The position numbers and the translations under genes were made by a program. From positions 2,774,501 through 2,838,500 of the forward strand of contig CP047423.1 in NCBI GenBank assembly GCA_014058405.1: a stretch of DNA of 64,000 nt, read 5' to 3'. This stretch comes from Candidatus Nitrospira kreftii (GTDB lineage: Bacteria; Nitrospirota; Nitrospiria; Nitrospirales; Nitrospiraceae). Within the stretch, counting starts at the first letter, position 1; each line of letters begins with the position of its first letter. The notes under the pieces are model-generated. The model ran no database searches, had not been told where the DNA came from, and was given only the letters and a program-made list of their open reading frames with translations. This document shows positions 25,210-33,700 of this stretch, piece after piece.

Positions 25210-25360
25210 GAATCGCCAACAGTACTTCCTTCCTCTTCCGCAAGTCTTGCCGCATGGTCTGGTTATCGGTATGCCCGACCTCGGTACCGAGGTCCGATAT
25301 CGCACTCTCGACCGCCCAGAACAATACCTGCTGCTCCTGTGGTGCCAAAGTCAGCTGCAT
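25184..25360 (-). CDS. Small helical hypothetical protein
   Basis: The 58-residue protein MQLTLAPQEQQVLFWAVESA ... ILDRLKGTR is two charged amphipathic helices. It resembles a small conserved family of the pattern M-x-L-x-L-[ST]-x-x-E-x-x-x-L-x-x-x-L-E-x-x-[LI]-S-D-L, with a C-terminal helix R-x-x-x-L-x-x-[LI]-L-x-R-L. GAGGATGAT immediately precedes the ATG at 25360, which decides the start over an upstream ATG. It lies upstream of the C-G-x-G-C protein with slight overlap. Function unknown. Confidence 0.6.
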   Translation of the reverse strand: MQLTLAPQEQQVLFWAVESAISDLGTEVGHTDNQTMRQDLRKRKEVLLAILDRLKGTR

Positions 25361-25473
25361 ATCATCCTCATTTTTGAACCGCACTCCTGTAATCGGCATC
25401 GCCTGAAAAAGAAGAAAAGGGAGTCGCGGCTGCCACATTCAATCTGGGAAGAGTCCGGCTCTTGTCTCTCAAA

Positions 25474-25971
25474 TTAGCTCTCCCAGTTCGCCCGAAGCAA
25501 ATCTTCGTTCTCCTCATAACGACAGGCGAATGTGCCTCGATGGGCGTGATGCAACGCCTCGCCGATGCGCCGTGCGAGATGGGGATCCGTGGTGGTGATC
25601 ACCATCCCTTCAGGTGCTTCGGTCTGCTCCTCGATCGTGATGATTCGAGCCAGAGGATGTTCGGCTTTAAGATACGCCTCTTCATTACGGGCAAGCCCAA
25701 TCACCTCGTCTCGATGCTTGGCGACAAACTCACCGGTCAGCAGCAGCACTCCGCTCGGTGCACGGTCCCGAGTCCGTTCACAGGCAGGACACATGATCTT
25801 GTGACTGTCCGCCGGGACAGGGCCCCACACCCACCGCCCCTTCTGGTACACCGCCTGGCACTCACGACATGCCGACGGCTCCCTAAGTTTGCCATTGGCT
25901 TTGTACTGGTCGTGCTTTCGAGCTCGAACCGATCGATCTTTCTTGTCTTGAGGATGATGTGCGGTCGACAT
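25474..25971 (-). CDS. BCAM0308-family zinc-ribbon protein
   Basis: The 165-residue cytoplasmic protein has a basic N-terminus (RSVRARKHDQYKANGKL), a CRECQAVYQKGRWVWGP ... MCPACERTRDRAPSG zinc ribbon of two CxxC pairs near residues 35 and 61, and a C-terminal region TTTDPHLARRIGEALHHAHR before a short end. This order is that of BCAM0308 proteins, which accompany stress genes in many proteobacteria and Nitrospira. The biochemical role is unknown; a TTDPHLARRIGEAL-type segment suggests an RNA- or nucleotide-related fold, but that is speculative. All four cysteines are present. Confidence 0.8.
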   Translation of the reverse strand: MSTAHHPQDKKDRSVRARKHDQYKANGKLREPSACRECQAVYQKGRWVWGPVPADSHKIMCPACERTRDRAPSGVLLLTGEFVAKHRDEVIGLARNEEAYLKAEHPLARIITIEEQTEAPEGMVITTTDPHLARRIGEALHHAHRGTFACRYEENEDLLRANWES

Positions 25972-26174
25972 GTTTTCTCACTCCATCGTATGTGAGATAT
26001 ATGATAAGTCCGGTTGGAAAAAGTGATGGCCCTTCTCTCGTTCTTGAATCAGTCCGGCTTCGGATATCCACCTCGTCATATCGAATCGTGAATCCGCATA
26101 TTGAGTACCATTCTGAACGGATGCACAGCATGCTCAGTTCGATCATGCCGTGAATTCTAGTTACCAGTACCCGA

Positions 26175-27089
26175 TCATCCGGCCTTCCGGATCTCAATCA
26201 CATGGCCGGCTTCGTTTAGTTCAATGGTAATCGGCATTCCCTCTTTCATCCCAGAGAGTTTGCTTTCTCCGTGTTGTACCGCAAATGTGCGTTCCCCTTC
26301 TGGTGTTATGAGGGTGATCTCTTTCATATCCCCCGACGCAGAGGTCAGCTTGCCGGTGATGAGCCGATGCACCCCTTCTGTCCCTTTCGCATGGTGGTCG
26401 ACCACAACATTATTACTACTCACCCAAACCGTCAGTTTGTCGCCGACCTTGACGTCATGGGGAGCCGACTTGGCAGTCACGCTGTAGCGGCCCCCGGATG
26501 TCTGCACAAACACCTGTCCGGACTTGATGCTCGCCACCACTCCCTCGAGCTTGATCCGAAACCCAGGCTCGATGGAAGGCATCGGGGCAATGGCAAGTTC
26601 CAATTCTAACCGACGATGGACATCGATGACTTCATTCTTGTCGTTTAACTGCACGATGATCGGGCTCCCCTCCTTAAAGCTCCCGAACTTTGATTGATTC
26701 TGTTTCACGATGAAGTCTTTCTTACCCTCCGGAGTCCAGAGGGCAATCGCATCCTGATTCCCGGACGTATAGGTCAGATTGCCTCTCACCCAACGGTGAT
26801 GCGGCCGTGCCGCTCCTTTAGGGTAGGCATCGATGACCAGATTGCTTTCATTCACCCATATGGTAATCTCATCGCCGACCTTGGCCTCGGTCAACGCATC
26901 AGACTGGATCGTCATGGAGCCCCAGGACGTGGTAACCATGATGAGACCCGACCGCATCTGGGAGATGACTCCATTTACTTTCGTTGTCATATCCTGTTCC
27001 TCGGCATTCACCTGGGTCGCCATCACAGTGAAGAGGCAGGCCACAGCTAGCAAGCACTGCGCAGTAGCTGTGTTTAGAAATATGTTCAT
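26175..27089 (-). CDS. Exported protein with two tandem homologous domains
   Basis: The 304-residue precursor has a signal peptide (CLLAVACLFTVMATQVNA, cleavage before EEQ). The mature protein is two similar units, about residues 35-165 and 178-302: VNGVISQMRSGLIMVTTSWG pairs with LEGVVASIKSGQVFVQTSGG; KVGDEITIWVNESNLVIDAY with KVGDKLTVWVSSNNVVVDHH; TPEGKKDFIVKQNQSKFGSF with TPEGERTFAVQHGESKLSGM. The repeat looks like a small beta-barrel of the DUF5666 or S1-like style. RBS AAGGAGCCTTCC is present. A GTCTGGTCAGAATTGCTCAG element lies about 185 bases upstream. The periplasmic role is unknown. Confidence 0.65.
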   Translation of the reverse strand: MNIFLNTATAQCLLAVACLFTVMATQVNAEEQDMTTKVNGVISQMRSGLIMVTTSWGSMTIQSDALTEAKVGDEITIWVNESNLVIDAYPKGAARPHHRWVRGNLTYTSGNQDAIALWTPEGKKDFIVKQNQSKFGSFKEGSPIIVQLNDKNEVIDVHRRLELELAIAPMPSIEPGFRIKLEGVVASIKSGQVFVQTSGGRYSVTAKSAPHDVKVGDKLTVWVSSNNVVVDHHAKGTEGVHRLITGKLTSASGDMKEITLITPEGERTFAVQHGESKLSGMKEGMPITIELNEAGHVIEIRKAG

Positions 27090-27739
27090 TAGGAAGGCTC
27101 CTTCTTTCTTTTAAACGATACGCTCTTGCTCTGATTGATCGCGCATATGTACAGTCAAACGCCAGCCACAAAGACAGTCCGACTGTCGGCATCACTTCCC
27201 TGCGTTCTGACAAGCAGATACCAAAATGCGGTCGGGTGGATCTGAATTTAGTCTACTCTAAACACGAGTCGCTGTCTGGTCAGAATTGCTCAGCTGGAGA
27301 AGAACCACCTCTTTCCTTCTCATCGTTCCTTATACGGCAGGTTTCCACCATGCCCTAACTCTAGGCACTAGCGCACTCAATGGGCACAGGGCACTCCGCT
27401 TTCAATTGGTACCTTCCCCATAGCGAAGGTGATTTGCTCAATCTTCGCCCGCAGTACCGATACCAATCCAGGTTCGCAGGAGATCGTGCCGCGTCACGGA
27501 ATAGGCAATTCTTCCATTCTGTTTCACCGGGAGATTTAGCAGCCGTATCTCTGAGGATGACTGAACAGCTACTCGTCACAGACGCGAAGAGAATGCCAAG
27601 TCAATCCGTCGAGACTTCCGGTGCTTGAGAGAACTACGCGCATCTAGCCCAATAAACCGTGCGGTAAAACACCCCCTAAGGGATGACGCTGACGGAGGAA
27701 TATTGTCACAACGGCGAATCACGATTCCTTTCAATTGGA
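27090..27739. other. Intergenic region with GTCTGGTCA element
   Basis: About 650 bases without a supported gene lie between the duplicated-domain protein and the 3' end of ndvB. Short frames on both strands (for example 27361-27579 minus and 27380-27628 plus) look random. The element GTCTGGTCAGAATTGCTCAG starts at 27274 and has near-copies at 39108 and 40643. TTTAG-N6-CTAAA at about 27248 is a small inverted repeat. Confidence 0.4.
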
Positions 27740-30700
27740 TCATCCTAGCACGATGCGAAGGCGGTGATTGCCGTTGAAAACGAGCGGGATATTCGTATTG
27801 CCTATCGAGGGTCTACCATCCAGTTCAGTCAACGTCACGCCGCGGCTCACATGGCGTGGGTTTTCCACCGCGATGTCATAGACCGCCGAATGATACCGGA
27901 AACGCATGGAGTACCCCGGCCAGTGACGCGGAATACAAGGATCGATGGAGAGCAGGGTACCGCGTAAGCGGAAACCGAGCATATATTCCATACCAGCCCG
28001 GTAAAGCCAACCCGCCGCACCGCTATACCAGGTCCATCCCCCGCGCCCGACATGCGGCGGCTCAGCATACACGTCACCGGCTAGGACGTACGGCTCGACT
28101 TTGTAGCGCTGCACGCTTGCTCGTGAGGAGACCCGATAAACAGGGTTCAACATACGGAACAACTCGCCGGCCTTGTCTCCATCACCCAGCGCCGCAAACG
28201 CCAACACGGTCCACACGGCCGCATGCGTATATTGGCCGCCATTTTCTCGAATGCCTGGGACATACCCTTTGATATAACCGGGATCCCTTGGCATTTGATC
28301 AAAAGGTGGCGTCAACAGGCGGATCAGCCCGTCCGGTCGGTTCACAAGATGCCGTTCCACCGCGCCCATGGCGCGTGCGCCACGGTCCGGATCTGCTGCT
28401 CCGCTGATCACCCCCCAGGACTGAGCGATGGAATCGATGCGACATTCCTCGTCTGCAGCGGAACCGAGTGGCGTCCCATCATCGAAGTACGCGCGGCGGT
28501 ACCATTCTCCGTCCCATCCCTCTCGCTCAATCGCAGCCTTCAAGGCACTCACATGGAGCCGCCACGTTTCAGCACGAACATGCTCACCGCGCTGAGCCGC
28601 CACCTTGGCGAACTCCCAGAGCACCGTATGCAGAAACCAGCCGAGCCAGATACTTTCACCTCTGCCCTGCTGGCCGACACGATTCATCCCGTCGTTCCAG
28701 TCTCCGGTACCCATGAACGGAAGGCCATGACTGCCGACGAGAAGGCTCCGGTCCAATGCACGCGCACAATGTTCAAAGAGGGTGGCGCACGTCTGGGATA
28801 CACGTGGTTCAAAATAGGATTCCAGTTGTCCCTCAGCCAATGCCGGGCCTTCTAGAAAAGGCACCATTTCATCCAGGACAGTCATGTCGCCTGTCACTTC
28901 AAGAAACTGGATCACCGCGTAAGGCAACCAGAGCAGATCGTCGGAAATGCGAGTCCGCACACCGCGTCCGGACGGAGGATGCCACCAATGCTGGACATCC
29001 CCCTCGACAAACTGTCGCGCAGCAGCCCGTAGCAGATGCTCGCGCATGACATCGCGCGCCGCCACACTGAGCGCCATGACATCCTGAAGTTGATCGCGAA
29101 ACCCATACGCCCCACTCAATTGATAGAACGCCGCACGTCCCCAGACGCGACATGCTAGTGTCTGATAGAGGACCCAGCGATTCAGGAAGATATCCATAGA
29201 GCGATCCGGCGTATGGACCTGTACGACACCCAACACGTCGTCCCATCGGCGAGTCACTTCACGCAAGAGCGTGTCCACATCCATCCCACGATAACGGTTA
29301 ATCAGGAGACGCGCCTGCTCTCTCCCCGCTGTTTGCCCAAGAAACCAGATAACCTCGGCGCGTTCGCCCGCTTCCAACTCGATGGACAGTTGAAGGGCCG
29401 CACAAGGGTCGAGACCTGCTCCGACCTTTCTGGACAATTCACCTCCTGTTTCCAACGCCAGGGGACGATCGAAAGCCCCATTACGGCCGAGGAATTCCGC
29501 GCGATCACCGGTCCACGACGTATGCTTCCCTGCAAGATCCGCAAACGCGATGCGCCCCCCGAACTCGCCGCCCCACGCATTCCTAGCAAATAGCGCACGG
29601 GTCTCGGGGTCGATCTCCGTGACGATGTACGGATGAGAGTCACTCCGGGAACTCCCCAGCACCCACTCGGCATAGGCTGCAATGGAAAGCCGCCGCGAGC
29701 GACCGGACGCGTTCTGGAGAGTGAGTCGAGAGATCTTGATCGAGTCTTCGGGCGGAACAAATTGCAGCAATTCTGTCAGGATACCATGTGAACCATGATG
29801 AAACCGGGTATAACCCTGCCCATGACAGGCGACATAAGGCGCTGGGTCATCACGAATCGGCAAGGCCGTGGGACTCCACACTTCCTGTGTATGGTCGTCG
29901 CGGATATAAAGGGCCTCCCCAGAGGGGTCAGTGACCGGATCGTTCGACCAGGGCGTCAACTGATTTTCGTGGCTGTTCAGCGACCAGGTAAACCCGGAGC
30001 CGGACTCAGACACGAGAAACCCGAACGAGGGATTCGCAATCACGTTGATCCAGGGCCGCGGCGTGCGCAGACCTTCACCGAGAACGGTGACATACTCACG
30101 CCCATCGTCCGCGAAACCACCCAGACCATTGAACAATTCGAGCTCTCGCTCAGGCAATGGCACATCCAGGCGTTTGCGGGCACGCCGTATGAGCCGTGTC
30201 GGCGGGGAAGGACTGTGCCGGCGCTGTAGTCGGGTCACCTGCTCAGCCAACGTGCCACGCCGGCTCAGCAGAACGACCCGGGCCACCTGCTGCATCAGTT
30301 TCTGATCTTGTGCCGAAAGTAGGTCGGTCCGCAAAAGGTAGATATTGCCCCGTACGCCGCCGCTGTCAGGGCAGAGGCGCAACTGACTTCCGCGCACCAG
30401 CGCTTCCAGCGACCCTTGCAAATCCTGCTCGTAGGACGGCGGCTTCTCGTTCAAAATAATCACATCCGCCGATACTTGCCGCATTCGCCAGTATTCATGT
30501 GCCCGCAGCAATTGCCGGATGAGATCGACGTCCTCCGCTCGATCGATAGATGCCAGCACAATGGGCAGATCGCCCGAAATACCATGTGCCCACAGAGACG
30601 CACGGTCCAGCGTGCTGTGAACGAGCGTGTCGGAAGACGGCCGCAATGAGGCATCCACATATAACACCGCATTCGCGAGCCGCTGGAAGAGCTGGGCTTC

Positions 30701-33700
30701 GTCGGTCCCGATGCCGAGGTGATGCAGTTGGACTTGCGCTTGCGTCCAGGCCAGCGAGACGGCTCGCTCAAACACTCTCGAGTCGCTGTACTTATCGGCC
30801 AACTCCAACACGTGATCGCGGGCTGAGCCGACAATGGTTGAAAATACCACGCGCACAGTTCCGCCTGGAGGCACCCGCACCGTACGGCGCAAGCTCATCA
30901 CCGGATCCAGCACGGATCCGACGGTATTCGAGAGAGCCCGCCCATCGATCATCGAGACCGCGGTACGGGCATGCTGCCCGCGTCCGAGAAACCGGGCACG
31001 ATCCGTTTCATATTGCAGGGCACCCACGGTGTCTCCTTCGACCACAACCACCTGGGCCACCCACACCGTCGTTTCTTCATCTGATCGCCTGCGACGCGTG
31101 GCGAGGAGCGCGCCGACCTCCGGCACGAATTCCGTCTGCACAAAGAGATTGCCAAAAGCGGGATGTGCCACATCGGCGGCCTGTGGAGCCAGAGACAACT
31201 CAGCGTAAGAAGTCACTTGCAGATCGCGTGCACTGCTCCCCAAGTTGGTGACGGACATGCGACGAACTTCAGCATCGTCCTCGGACGACACCACCACCTC
31301 GAGCGTCGTGCTCCAGTCGCCATCTCGTCGGATAATCTCAGCCCGTTCTTCGGAAAAGGACACTTCATAGTCATCGGCCTCGACGCCACTTGGCTGATAA
31401 CCAGCCGACCATACAGACCCACTGATAATATCGCGAAGAAAAATATACGAACCCCAGCAGTCCCGCGTCGCATCCTCGCGCCAGCGCGTCACCGCGATAT
31501 CCCGCCACCGGCTATATCCTGATCCGGCTGTGGTCAACATGACGGCATACCGGCCGTTGGACAGCAGATGCGTCCGCGGAGCCACCTCATGCGGCGTGGT
31601 AAATCGCCGTACGAAGGGCGGAATGAGGTCACGGACTTGCGCTGCCGCTGCGACTTCCTCTGCGCGCGGTCGCGTCACAGGCACATCGCGTGGCGTCCGT
31701 TCCTGCAGTAGAAGCTCAGTTGCCCGAACCATCGGCTCGGCGTGGAACCGACGCCTCATCACTCCATCGTTTAGAACATTCGCGATGGCAACCAATGACA
31801 TGCCCTGATGATGCGCCATGTAGGCCCGTACGATGGCCACGTCTCTTCCTTCGGGTACTCGTGTCCTCGTGTAATCCAGTGCTTCGTAGAACCCGTAGGT
31901 TCCCTTCCCTCCGGCCTCGGCGAGACGCATGAAGCCCTGTGTGGCCGCCGCGGGATCGATCATGGCCGCAAGCGCGGTGGCATAGGGCGCGACGACGATG
32001 TCATCGATGAGACCACGTTTGAGACCAAGACCGGGTACCCCGAAGCTGGAATACTGGTAGGTCAGATCGAGGTCGCGGGCATTATAGGCTGACTCCGAGA
32101 CCCCCCAGGGTACACCGCGTTCCGCCCCATACTGAATCTGGCGATGGACGATCAGCTCATACGTTCGGCTCAGTAAGCTGCCTGTCGGAAAGCGCATCAC
32201 CAATGCCGGCATGAGATATTCGAAAATTGAGCCGGACCAGGATATCAGCGCCGAAGCGGTGTCCACAGGCGTTAGCGCTCGGCCCAAGTGAAACCAGTGC
32301 GATGACGGGATATCTCCTTTGGCGATGGCAAGAAAGCTCGCCAGTCTGGCCTCCGATGCCAGCAAATCGTAGCAATTGGAGTCCAGACTGCCATCAGACA
32401 CACGATAGCCGATGGACAACAGCTTACGCGTTGAATCGAAGAGAAACCTGAAATCCATGGCACGCACTATCTGCTCTGCGGTTAAGGCAATCGCCGTGAG
32501 ACGGCGGGTCAAGGCCATGACATCCGTAGCCGAGTGCCGGATGGCATCAGCCAGTCCCGCGATCCTCGCGAGACTGACTCGATTCTGCGACGGATTGTTC
32601 AGTGCGTCTTCCCGCAGGCGGTCCAGCGCACGAAGCGCAGCCGTGAAACGCTCAGGGGCAGCGGCCAGTGTGGGAATGGGATGAAAGAACGGTTCGATGG
32701 TGGCCCATTCCAGCACCGGCCCGGACGGTCGGTCAAACATGGCCACAAGTTCTTTGGAACTCAGGCGGACCCATGGAAGCAATAATTCCGCGTCGCGGAG
32801 ATGGCTGTCCACGCATGCCCGGACGGCCTCGGCCCACGTGCGCAACTCCCCATCGGGCGCATCACCGCACTCCTGTCCCAATGCCTGAGCCATATCCGAG
32901 ACTGTATGCGACAAGACGGATAGCCTTCTAAATCTGGTGGTCCAGCCGGCGGCATCGACCGGTCTCGACAAGAGCGCCATGGCCAGCACATCGACGGCCT
33001 GGCTCAGCTGCTTCCTCGTCACTGTGTGCGTCTGTCGCTGATCCAGCATCTCCTCCAGCGCATTGCGTAACAATTGAATGGCATCATCAATCCCGGCAAA
33101 CAAATCGCCTTCGATGGAGGATTGTTGAATCAGCTCGCGGCATCCGTTTCCCACTACCAACAAATGTCCCGCGAGATTTCCGCTATCGACGGAGGACACA
33201 TACTTGGGATCCAAGGGATGAAGGGTACGTGTGTCGTACCAATTGTAGAAGTGCCCACGAAACAGCTCGAGACGATTCACGGTCGCCAGCGTGGCTTCCA
33301 GTCGCTCGGTGGCGTCGAGGGTCCCCAGCCATCCTAGGTCACGGGCGACCAGGGTGGAGAGCAGATAGAGTCCGATGTTGGTCGGCGAGGTCCGGTGGGC
33401 AACGACGGGTTTTGGATCTTCTTGAAAATTATCAGGTGGCAGCGCATGGTCCTCGGGACACACGAACGTTTCGAAGAACCGCCAAGTCCGACGAGCAATC
33501 AATCGGAGCGTCCGCGCATCGGCTGGAGAAATCGGTCCGGCTTCCGTGAGTCGAGGCGGCAGACTGACCCACCGTGCCACAGCAGGAGCTGACATCCAGA
33601 GCAGCACGAAAGGAGCCGCAGCAGCCCAGGACTCATAGCCCCCAAATCCTGCCACCCCACCAGCTGCCACGACGGCGAGTACCACACCGCCCGCCATACG

